A program made the position numbers and the translations under genes. Source: an uncultured Bacteroidales bacterium (GTDB lineage: Bacteria; Bacteroidota; Bacteroidia; Bacteroidales; UBA932). From it: a stretch of DNA of 12,338 nucleotides. Below, piece by piece: positions 4,118 through 11,603 of this stretch. The stretch covers positions 1 through 12,338 of the forward strand of contig CAJOQW010000065.1 in NCBI GenBank assembly GCA_905236955.1. The letters are read 5' to 3'. Each line of letters begins with the position of its first letter. The first letter of the stretch is position 1. The notes below the pieces were generated by a model. It saw only the letters and a list, made by a program, of their open reading frames with translations, had not been told where the DNA came from and searched no databases.

Positions 4118-6895
4118 GTGAGTATTCTCGGCAAATTTTGGTTCCCTGCAGCGGTGGTCGGCCTGGCCATCGCGGGCTCCCTTGCCGGCTCCACTCCCAC
4201 GCACAGGACCTTCGACCTGGTGGCCAGCGTACCCGATACCGTCATCTACCCAAAAGCCGCCTATAAACTTAACAGGAAGGGCGGCATGGAAGACATCGCC
4301 CTGAGCGACAGCCTCATCAAGGCGATGCAGGGCTCTTTCGGCCAGACCGGTGACGACGACACCCTGCACCTTTCCGCCAGGGATACGATCCATGCTCCCG
4401 ACTCGCTGAGGGAGACGGACCCGTTCCGCTACAAATATTATGTAGCCCTGCTCGATTCGGCGGTCCACGCCGAAACCATGGACTCCCTCCGCCTTTCGCA
4501 AAACCGCCATTGGGAAGAACTCGACACGCTTTCGGCACGAAGGGATTCCCTGGACATGCACCTGCTCGACTCCATCTATACCACCGAAGCCGCGGTCAGG
4601 AAAAAGGAAGCTTTCGAGGCATGGTACAACGGCCTTAGCCCGGAAGCCCGCAAAAGATACGACTACGAGAAGTTGATGAACCGCAAGAAGGCGATTTCCG
4701 ATTCCCTGCTGGCAATCAGGGAAGAAAAGAAGGCGGTGCGCGACAGCATACGGCAGAACACCCCGAGGGTGCTCGAAACCTTCGCCCTGCCCGAGGACAT
4801 GCAGTACAAGCGCATCGTCGCCTGGCAACTGGATCCGGACTTCCAGCATCTTGAGGCTTATGTCCCGGACACCAGCTACAACTATTATTTCAACGACTAT
4901 GCTTTCCGGCGCAAGGATGTGAACTCGTCGTGGCTGGGCGTTGCCGGTTCCCCGGTGCAGCCTTTCAACTTCTTCGAGAGGAAGAGTTCCAGCGGTGTGG
5001 ATTTCTACACCCCGAACGAGGCCTGGACCTTCAGCCACGAAACCCTTCCCAACTACAACACCAAAACCCCATATACCGAACTCGCTTATTGGGGCAGCAT
5101 CCTGGCGGCATCCGCCAAGGAGAGCGACAACATCCACGTGCTCACCACGCAGAACATCACTCCGGAATTCAATTTCCAGCTGCTCTACGACCGCTGGGGC
5201 GGCGGCGGCATGCTGGACAACGAGGAAACCAAGAACAAGACCTTCTCCCTGTCCGGCAACTACGTCGGAAAGAAATATATGGCGCACGCGGGATTCATCT
5301 CCAATACGGTCGGCCGCGAGGAGAACGGCGGCCTGGTGGATTCCTACTGGGTAAGGGACACCACCGTAGACTCGCGTGAAATAGCCGTACACCTGACCAA
5401 GGCCAGTTCCAACATCAAGAAGCGCACTTTGTACCTGGACCAGCAATACCGCATACCGCTCACATTCGTCCGTGATCTTTTCTCCGGGAAGACCGCTGAC
5501 ACCGTCGCATTCAGCCAGGCCGCTGATACCACTTCAGGCAGGTTCGCCCCCGAAGATACCGCGTCCTTCGCCGGCGAAGGAGCCTCGCCCGAGCCCCCGG
5601 AAGGCAGCCTGCTCAGGAATGTGACAAGCGCTTTCATCGGCCACAGCACCGAGTGGTCCTCGTACGGACGGGAGTATTACGACTATATAAGCGACAGTTA
5701 CGGACGCTCCCTGTACGACGGGGTGTTCAATTACAGCGGCTATTCCAGCGCAGACACCCTCAAGATGACCCAGTTCGACAACAAGCTGTTCGTAAGGCTG
5801 CAGCCCTGGAGGGACGATAGCTTCGTCTCCAAGTTGAACGTGGGCATAGGTGACAAGTTCCGCAGTTACCGTGAATCTTATTACGACACCACCCGCACCG
5901 CAGACGTCCACAGGGAAAACTCCCTCTATGCATATGCCGGGGTGGAAGGCAACATAAGCAAATATTTCAGCTGGGACGCCAAGGGACGCCTTACTTTCGC
6001 GGGGGCCGAACTGGGCGACTTCTCCCTCAACGCTAACGCGAGGCTCAAGGTCTATCCCTTCAGGAGGGCACGTACCAGCCCGCTCACCCTCGGGGGCCGT
6101 TTCGAGACTACCCTGCAGGAACCCCAGTGGTACCAGAAACACATCTACACAAACCATTTCAGCTGGGACAACGATTTCGGAAAGACTTCCACTTCCAAGA
6201 TAGAAGGTTACGTGGACATACCTTATCTCAAAGCCGACGCCCGCGTTGGATACGCCCTTATCGCCAACAACATCTATTATGACACCCTTGGAGTGATAAG
6301 GCAGGAACCCTCCCCCATAAGCGTCCTTTCAGCCTCTCTGCGCAAGGAATTCGTCATAGCCAGGTTCCTGCACCTCGACAACCGGGTGTTGTTCCAGGCC
6401 AGTTCCAATCCCGGGGTACTCCCGCTGCCCAGGCTCTCTGTAAACCTGAGGTGGTACGCCCAGTTCGTAGCCCAGCGGAACGAAGAGAAAACCGCCGACG
6501 TGCTCACCGTCCAGATAGGCCTGAACGGATGGTACAACACCGCGTGGTATGCACCGGCATGGAATCCGAACCTCGGCGTCTTCCACAACCAGAACTCGGC
6601 CCTGTACAACGGAGGCCCGGTGGTGGACGCTTTCATAAACATGCAATGGAAGAGGGCGTGCATTTTCCTCAAATTCGAGAACGCCAACATGGGATGGCCG
6701 TTCGACAGGGCCGACTATCTCAGCGCACACAATTTCATAAATACCCAAAGGGTGTTCAAGGTCGGCATTTTCTGGCCGTTCTACATGTCTCCCGGAAAAG
6801 ACACCCCGTTGGGCGGAGCCGTTTCCTCTACCAATCCGGGCACCAGCCGGGGAACGGGCGGAGCCAGTGCAGGCAGGAGGGCACCCACCCAATGA
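4118..6895 (+). CDS. Putative outer-membrane porin (Porin_10-like)
   Basis: A 925-residue envelope protein. The N-terminus is a signal peptide (KFWFPAAVVGLAIAGSLAG, about 5-25). Residues about 95-220 are charged and helical, rich in Asp-Ser and Lys-Glu pairs, unlike a barrel. From about 225, and clearly from YNTKTPYTELAYWG (313-326), the sequence becomes the alternating aromatic pattern of a beta-barrel, ending at RVFKVGIFWPFYM near 890. The YNTKTPY region is typical of the Bacteroidota family annotated putative porin. After the last strand comes a 35-residue Gly/Ser/Thr-rich tail, unusual because barrels normally finish on an aromatic residue. The GTG at 4118 is chosen from the promoter position and the signal peptide. 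The lytic transglycosylase gene begins 1 nt after the stop. Transported solute is unknown. Confidence 0.85.
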   Translation: MSILGKFWFPAAVVGLAIAGSLAGSTPTHRTFDLVASVPDTVIYPKAAYKLNRKGGMEDIALSDSLIKAMQGSFGQTGDDDTLHLSARDTIHAPDSLRETDPFRYKYYVALLDSAVHAETMDSLRLSQNRHWEELDTLSARRDSLDMHLLDSIYTTEAAVRKKEAFEAWYNGLSPEARKRYDYEKLMNRKKAISDSLLAIREEKKAVRDSIRQNTPRVLETFALPEDMQYKRIVAWQLDPDFQHLEAYVPDTSYNYYFNDYAFRRKDVNSSWLGVAGSPVQPFNFFERKSSSGVDFYTPNEAWTFSHETLPNYNTKTPYTELAYWGSILAASAKESDNIHVLTTQNITPEFNFQLLYDRWGGGGMLDNEETKNKTFSLSGNYVGKKYMAHAGFISNTVGREENGGLVDSYWVRDTTVDSREIAVHLTKASSNIKKRTLYLDQQYRIPLTFVRDLFSGKTADTVAFSQAADTTSGRFAPEDTASFAGEGASPEPPEGSLLRNVTSAFIGHSTEWSSYGREYYDYISDSYGRSLYDGVFNYSGYSSADTLKMTQFDNKLFVRLQPWRDDSFVSKLNVGIGDKFRSYRESYYDTTRTADVHRENSLYAYAGVEGNISKYFSWDAKGRLTFAGAELGDFSLNANARLKVYPFRRARTSPLTLGGRFETTLQEPQWYQKHIYTNHFSWDNDFGKTSTSKIEGYVDIPYLKADARVGYALIANNIYYDTLGVIRQEPSPISVLSASLRKEFVIARFLHLDNRVLFQASSNPGVLPLPRLSVNLRWYAQFVAQRNEEKTADVLTVQIGLNGWYNTAWYAPAWNPNLGVFHNQNSALYNGGPVVDAFINMQWKRACIFLKFENANMGWPFDRADYLSAHNFINTQRVFKVGIFWPFYMSPGKDTPLGGAVSSTNPGTSRGTGGASAGRRAPTQ

Positions 6896-6896
6896 C

Positions 6897-7583
6897 ATGA
6901 AATCCGTAGTCTTCGTAAACCGGCTGATCCTGATCGCAGCGGCCCTGATCATAGCAGGGGCGTTCATCTCGCTGGTATTCAAGGAAGAAGGGCTGCCCGA
7001 ACCGGCGGCGGAAAGGATCATCCCCCCCGGCGAAAGATACAAGACGGAAAACTACAGGATCAGCCCTTACGACTCGCTTATAAGGGCATGGTCCGATTCT
7101 TCCGGGCTCGACTGGCGTTTCGTCTCGGCAATCGTCCATAAGGAATCCCGGTTCAGGCACGACGCCACAAGCGGCAGGGGTGCCGCAGGACTCATGCAGA
7201 TGATGCCTTCGACCGCCAGGGCCTTCGGCGCCGACAGTCTGCTGGATGCATCGCAGAGCGTAATGGCCGGAACGCGCTATATCAAGTATCTGTCCAACTG
7301 CTACAGGAAACTGGCGGCAGATCCCACGGAGCTGAAAAAACTGACGCTCGCGGCATACAACGCGGGTACAGGCCGGGTCCGGGACCTGATCAACTATGCC
7401 CGATTAAAGGGTGTCGACCCTTCATACTGGGATAATCTTGTCAGTATCATCCCCGAGATGAGGGAAGATTCCATCCTGACTGTCGATACGGTTAAACTGG
7501 GGAAATTCCAGGGGGTGGAAACCATAGCCTTCGTGCAGGAAGTAATGTCACGCTACGAGCGGTACAAGGAGATCGCTCCTTGA
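6897..7583 (+). CDS. Membrane-anchored lytic transglycosylase (SLT domain, MltF-like catalytic module)
   Basis: A 228-residue protein with an N-terminal hydrophobic anchor or uncleaved signal (about 9-28) and a goose-type lysozyme/SLT domain (about 57-180). Motifs in order are VHKESRF with the catalytic Glu83, GAAGLMQMMP (95-104) and LAAYNAGTGRV (151-161). Such enzymes cleave the MurNAc-GlcNAc bond of peptidoglycan to give 1,6-anhydro-MurNAc ends, acting in the periplasm. It resembles the catalytic half of MltF but lacks that protein's N-terminal solute-binding domain. No lipobox is seen. An earlier GTG at 6867 is in frame, but it lies within the porin gene and would precede the hydrophobic segment with an unlikely polar extension. 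ATG 6897, 1 nt after the porin stop, is preferred. The gene ends directly against the convergent permease gene. Confidence 0.92.
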   Translation: MKSVVFVNRLILIAAALIIAGAFISLVFKEEGLPEPAAERIIPPGERYKTENYRISPYDSLIRAWSDSSGLDWRFVSAIVHKESRFRHDATSGRGAAGLMQMMPSTARAFGADSLLDASQSVMAGTRYIKYLSNCYRKLAADPTELKKLTLAAYNAGTGRVRDLINYARLKGVDPSYWDNLVSIIPEMREDSILTVDTVKLGKFQGVETIAFVQEVMSRYERYKEIAP

Positions 7584-8747
7584 TTATTTGACCCTTACGG
7601 TGTCGGCCGGGTCCACCCTCGATATGAAGAGTGAAGGCAGAAGGAGCAACAGCATTATGAGCACGTAGGCCACGATGTCGGCCGCAAGTATCTTGGGCAC
7701 GTTCACCCACACCGGCACAAAACCCACGAAATAATTCTCGGGATTGAGTTTGAGCAGATGCGTGGTCCCCTGAAGGAGACAGAAGGCCAGTGCAAGTGCA
7801 TTGCCTATGAGCATACCTTTCAGGACTATCCTGGAAGAGACCCTGAGGAATACTTCCGAGACCCCCTTGTTGTCCATGCCCAAGGCTTTTAGAGTTCCGA
7901 TGGTGCCGGTATTCCGGAAGAGCATTATAAGCAGGCCCGACACCATGTTGAAACCGGCTACCAGTATCATCAGGAGGAGTATGGCCAACACATTGAAGTC
8001 CAATAGATTCAGCCAATCGAAGAGGCGCGCGAAACGGCTTGTGGCGGCGGCCGCCACAAGGGGTTGTTCGCCTTCGAGTGCATTCAGGCTGCTTATCATC
8101 GAAAGTTGGGCGGCCTTCTCCTTCTCGGCTTCGTTCCCCCTGAAACGGTCTTCCAGGGTCACTTCCAGCGCGGAGGCTTCCCTGGAGGACCATCCGTTAA
8201 CCCGCTGGAGGTCGGGAAGAGAGGCATATACCAGCATCTTGTCATCGGTCCTGAGGTAATCGGCATAGACCTCCTTGACGGTGAACCGGCGCATCCTGAC
8301 CCTCTCCCCTATGAAATACGTGATCATCGGATCCCCTTCCTTCAACCCTAGTTTGGAAGAGAGGGTGGAAGGGATGGAGACCATCAGCGAAGTGGTGTCG
8401 GCGGTGGGGACGGCCTTGATGAGCACGCCCTGGATACCATCCCCGTTCTTCACTATCCCGGTGCGGTAGATGACCGGGGTTATGCCCTTCACACCGCTGA
8501 CTTCAGCCAGCCTGGGGATGTACGAAGCCGAATCGTCCACGGGATTCCCTTCGCCGAAATAGCTGATTCCCGAAGTGGTGAGCTGCACGTCCCCCATAAG
8601 ATTGCCGACGCCGTCGCGGATCTCCTTGCGGAACCCGTCCACGACGGCGACGGCTATGATTATTATGAGGAAGGACACGGCCGTAGCTGCAACCGTGATC
8701 CTCCCCCTGAAATCGAGGCGTTCCGATATGAAGCGGGACGCCTTCAT
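7584..8747 (-). CDS. FtsX/LolE-like ABC transporter permease
   Basis: A 387-residue permease with the MacB/FtsX four-helix plan. The first transmembrane helix is near 18-36, a large periplasmic domain covers about 40-245, and three more helices lie near 252-276, 306-327 and 354-375. The cytoplasmic loop GTIGTLKALGM (281-291) matches the coupling region where LolC/LolE permeases contact their ATPase. LolCDE extracts lipoproteins from the inner membrane for transfer to LolA. Bacteroidota commonly carry such standalone permeases with the ATPase encoded elsewhere; none is present in this window. The ATG at 8747 is 1 nt after the peptidase stop, so it is the last gene of the operon. The peptidase just upstream is itself a predicted lipoprotein. 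Assignment to lipoprotein release rather than other MacB-type export is probable but unproven. Confidence 0.82.
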   Translation of the reverse strand: MKASRFISERLDFRGRITVAATAVSFLIIIIAVAVVDGFRKEIRDGVGNLMGDVQLTTSGISYFGEGNPVDDSASYIPRLAEVSGVKGITPVIYRTGIVKNGDGIQGVLIKAVPTADTTSLMVSIPSTLSSKLGLKEGDPMITYFIGERVRMRRFTVKEVYADYLRTDDKMLVYASLPDLQRVNGWSSREASALEVTLEDRFRGNEAEKEKAAQLSMISSLNALEGEQPLVAAAATSRFARLFDWLNLLDFNVLAILLLMILVAGFNMVSGLLIMLFRNTGTIGTLKALGMDNKGVSEVFLRVSSRIVLKGMLIGNALALAFCLLQGTTHLLKLNPENYFVGFVPVWVNVPKILAADIVAYVLIMLLLLLPSLFISRVDPADTVRVK

Positions 8748-8748
8748 G

Positions 8749-10770
8749 TTACCAGATGTGAACCCTTTCGGCTTCCGGCCTCCACATCGGGTCGCCTTCC
8801 TTGATGCCGAAGGCGTCGAAGAAGCTCTGGAAGTTGCGGATGGACACGTTTACGCGGTTCTCGGCCAGGGAGTGGGGATCCATGTTGGTGAGACGGGCTT
8901 TCTCCTGGTCGGTGATGTTCTGTGCCCAGATGGTGGCGTATGAAAGGTAGAAACGCTGTTCGGGAGTGAAACCGTCGATAAGTTTCACATCCTTCCCGGC
9001 AATGGCATTCTGCATGGCAGTGAAGGCGATGGAAAGACCGCCGTGGTCACCGATGTTCTCGCCAAGGGTGTAATGACCGTTGGCATGTACGCCGGGGAGC
9101 ACCTCGATCTCGTCGAACTGGGCTGCAAGCTGTTCGCCCTTGGCGTCGAACTTGGCCTTGTCTGCGGCCGTCCACCAGTTGACCATGTTGCCGGAGGCAT
9201 CGAACATGGCGCCCTGGTCGTCGAAACCGTGGGACATCTCATGTCCTATGACCACACCGATACCGCCGTAGTTCACCGCGTCGTCCGCATCGGGATCGAA
9301 GAAAGGCTTCTGGAGGATGGCTGCCGGGAAGCAGATCTCGTTGGTGGTGGGATTGTAGTAAGCATTGACGGTCTGCGGGGTCATGCCCCATTCGGTCTTG
9401 TCGGTGGGCTTGCCGAGTTTCTGAAGGTTGTCCTGCACGTACCAGGCGCTGGCCGAACGGAGATTCTCATAATAACCCCTGGCGGGATCGATGTCGAGGG
9501 TGCTGTAGTCCTTCCACTTGTCGGGATAGCCTATCTTCACGGTGAAGGCGTCGAGTTTCTCGTGGGCGCGGACCTTGGTGGTGTCGCTCATCCAGTCGAG
9601 GGCGTCTATGTGCTCGCCCAGGGCCTTGCGGAGATTTTCCACGAGGGTGACCATCTTCTCCTTGGAAGAAGCCGGGAAATAGCGGTTGACATACATCTCG
9701 CCGACGGCCTCGCCGAGGAGACCGTTGGGAACCGCCATCGCCCTTTTCCAGCGGGGACGCTGCTCCTGGGCACCGGCCATCTGATGGGAGAAGAATTCCC
9801 ATGAAGCCGTGTAGAAGTCGTCGCTGAGGGCTCCGCAGGAACTGCTCACGAACTGGGCCAGTACGTAGGCCTTAAGGGTCTCGAGGTCGGCACCGGCGAA
9901 ATACTTGTCCAGATTGTCGAAATATGAGGGCTGCTGCACAATCACCTTGTCCTGGTCGGGAACTCCGGCGACGGCTAACATGCGGTCGAGTTTCAACGAG
10001 GGCCAGCGGGCAAATATATCCTTGCAGGACATGGGATTGTAGATGGCTGTCATGTCGCGGTTCTGCTCACGGGACCAGAATATCGGGGCCATCGCGTCTT
10101 CGACGGCCATGTCGAGGTCGGCCACCTTGGCGGCATCCTCAACCCCGGCGAGGCCGAGGGCCTTGACGAGGAAATCCTTGTAACCGGCTTTGAGTTCGGC
10201 ATTCTTCTCCAGCAGATAGTAGTCGCGGTCTCCCATTCCGAGACCTCCCTGGCCCAAGTATAGAACCTGGTTGTCGCTGTCCGCGAGATCGGCTTCGACA
10301 CCGAACCCGAAGAAGCCGCCCTCGTTCACAAGGGCCATCTTACCGAGCAGGTCGGCAAGTTCGTCTTTTGACGAAACTGCCTGTATTTCAGCAATATAGG
10401 GCTGTATAGGCGCTGCTCCGAGAGAATTGCGGACTGTGGAGTCGAGGGCCATCTTGTACAGGTCCGAGATTTTCTGTTCCACAGTACCGGACTTCGTCTT
10501 CATTGTGCCCATGCTCTCGAAGAGGGCATTCAGGTTTTCCTGGGTGCGCTCGCCTATTGCGTCGAAGGATCCGTAACGCGAAAACTCGGGTTTGAGGGGA
10601 TTCTTGACCTGCCATCCGTGGGTGGCGTACTTGTAGAAATCCTGCCCCGGGGCTACGGTCGTGTCCATGTTGGTAAGGTCGAGTGCAGGAAGTTTTTCCG
10701 CCTTTGGGCCTTTGGGCTGGCATCCCGCCAGCATGATGATAGGAATCATGAGTAAAACTGTCCTTTTCAT
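8749..10770 (-). CDS. pepO: M13 family zinc metallopeptidase lipoprotein (neprilysin/PepO-like)
   Basis: A 673-residue secreted endopeptidase. The signal peptide ends in lipobox LAGC with the acylated Cys17. The M13 N-terminal domain begins at about residue 30 (TVAPGQDFYKYATHGW at 38-53). The catalytic domain carries NAYYNP, the zinc motif HEMSH (510-514, Glu511 catalytic), ENIGD with the third zinc ligand Glu571 and Asp575, and MDPHSLAENRVN, whose His633 and Arg639 fit the substrate-binding residues. The protein ends in VHIW, keeping the terminal Trp without the cysteine of the mammalian CxxW ending. Substrates are normally short peptides. No acidic lipoprotein-export signal follows Cys17 (QPKGP), which suggests it faces the periplasm. 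The ATG overlaps the TPR gene's stop as ATGA, implying coupled translation. Confidence 0.95.
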   Translation of the reverse strand: MKRTVLLMIPIIMLAGCQPKGPKAEKLPALDLTNMDTTVAPGQDFYKYATHGWQVKNPLKPEFSRYGSFDAIGERTQENLNALFESMGTMKTKSGTVEQKISDLYKMALDSTVRNSLGAAPIQPYIAEIQAVSSKDELADLLGKMALVNEGGFFGFGVEADLADSDNQVLYLGQGGLGMGDRDYYLLEKNAELKAGYKDFLVKALGLAGVEDAAKVADLDMAVEDAMAPIFWSREQNRDMTAIYNPMSCKDIFARWPSLKLDRMLAVAGVPDQDKVIVQQPSYFDNLDKYFAGADLETLKAYVLAQFVSSSCGALSDDFYTASWEFFSHQMAGAQEQRPRWKRAMAVPNGLLGEAVGEMYVNRYFPASSKEKMVTLVENLRKALGEHIDALDWMSDTTKVRAHEKLDAFTVKIGYPDKWKDYSTLDIDPARGYYENLRSASAWYVQDNLQKLGKPTDKTEWGMTPQTVNAYYNPTTNEICFPAAILQKPFFDPDADDAVNYGGIGVVIGHEMSHGFDDQGAMFDASGNMVNWWTAADKAKFDAKGEQLAAQFDEIEVLPGVHANGHYTLGENIGDHGGLSIAFTAMQNAIAGKDVKLIDGFTPEQRFYLSYATIWAQNITDQEKARLTNMDPHSLAENRVNVSIRNFQSFFDAFGIKEGDPMWRPEAERVHIW

Positions 10771-11603
10771 TTTTTCTTGCGATTTGACTTTATGCGGTCT
10801 ATTAATTTAAGGTTTGCTTGTGCCGGATAATCGTCGGGGTCTATCTTGAGCGCCTTCTTGTAGAACTTGGCGGCCTTCTTGTAATCTTTCTTGTAAGCCT
10901 GCCAGTACGCCCCGACATTGTCGATGAACCCTACATCGTCCGGGTTCTCCCTGAGCATCCTTTCGGAGATGGTCTTGAAACTTTCATACCCCACCGGAGT
11001 GCCCAGGTTGTACAAGGTGCTGCAATATTCCATTATGGCCTGGTTGAATTCCCCAGGGGCCAGGAAACGGTCCGTGAGCCACCAGGACGGATGCTTGGAA
11101 TAATTATAGTCAATCAGTTCCAATATGGCCGTCGCCGCCATGTCCGGACTTTCCTTCTCGTAATCGATGAGGGATGCTATCTCGTCGAAACGGTAGCCGA
11201 TGTTGTTCGGGGCCAGGACGATGGCCTGCCTGATGCAGGACTGGCTGCGCGCGAAGGCTTCCTCGTCGTAAACCGGTACCTGGAAATAATTCACCGCCCT
11301 GCCGGTGCTGTCCTTCAAGCTCAGGGTCGGCTCATTGCCGAGATACCTGCGGGAGTCGTGCACCTCGACGGAAAGGGTCCTTCCCTTGGTGAGATAATAC
11401 GAGAAGGTGGCCTCGAGCATGGTAGTGTCCGTCGGATAAGCGGCACTCCATGCCTCCAGGATGGGCCTGACGCCAAGCCCTCCCGTTCCCGCCACCTGTA
11501 CCTGACGGTCGTAGGTGGCCTTGAATTCTTCCGGTGTCTGCGCCATGGCCGCCACCGGCAGCAGCAGCGCTGCTATAATCGATAATGCTTTCATCTCTTT
11601 CAT
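10767..11603 (-). CDS. Secreted TPR-repeat protein of unknown function
   Basis: A 278-residue exported protein. A signal peptide (about 5-21) ends in AAMA before Gln22. The middle part (about 22-215) I do not recognise as a named family, but its regular helical pattern and position fit degenerate TPR-like helices. A clear TPR unit lies at about 228-262 (YWQAYKKDYKKAAKFYKKAL followed by IDPDDYPAQA). The very basic C-terminus ends in SNRKKK. TPRs mediate protein-protein contacts, so a periplasmic scaffold or assembly role is possible. The ATG at 11603 overlaps the methyltransferase stop (ATGA) and its own stop overlaps the peptidase start in the same way. A second in-frame ATG at 11594 would also keep the signal peptide. 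Co-translation with the M13 peptidase hints at a shared job, but that is inference. Confidence 0.85.
   Translation of the reverse strand: MKEMKALSIIAALLLPVAAMAQTPEEFKATYDRQVQVAGTGGLGVRPILEAWSAAYPTDTTMLEATFSYYLTKGRTLSVEVHDSRRYLGNEPTLSLKDSTGRAVNYFQVPVYDEEAFARSQSCIRQAIVLAPNNIGYRFDEIASLIDYEKESPDMAATAILELIDYNYSKHPSWWLTDRFLAPGEFNQAIMEYCSTLYNLGTPVGYESFKTISERMLRENPDDVGFIDNVGAYWQAYKKDYKKAAKFYKKALKIDPDDYPAQANLKLIDRIKSNRKKK

Noticed and set aside
4073..5446. The kinase reading frame stays open for 458 further codons upstream on the minus strand, giving an apparent 794-residue protein.
   Set aside because: That part is antisense to the well-supported porin, its composition (Val/Gly/His-rich, no recognisable motif) is that of a shadow frame in GC-rich DNA, and a promoter box plus a family-typical N-terminus place the true start at 4072.
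6867..6869. GTG as the start of the lytic transglycosylase, ten codons earlier within the porin gene.
   Set aside because: It would add a polar extension before the membrane anchor; the ATG at 6897 directly after the porin stop gives a normal N-terminus.
9043..9804. 253-codon plus-strand open frame inside the M13 peptidase gene.
   Set aside because: The opposite strand encodes the complete, motif-bearing M13 peptidase; the frame has no recognisable domain and no promoter box, so it is a shadow frame.
10818..11585. 255-codon plus-strand open frame opposite the TPR gene.
   Set aside because: It is antisense to a gene with a signal peptide, a TPR motif and ATGA couplings at both ends; no independent support.
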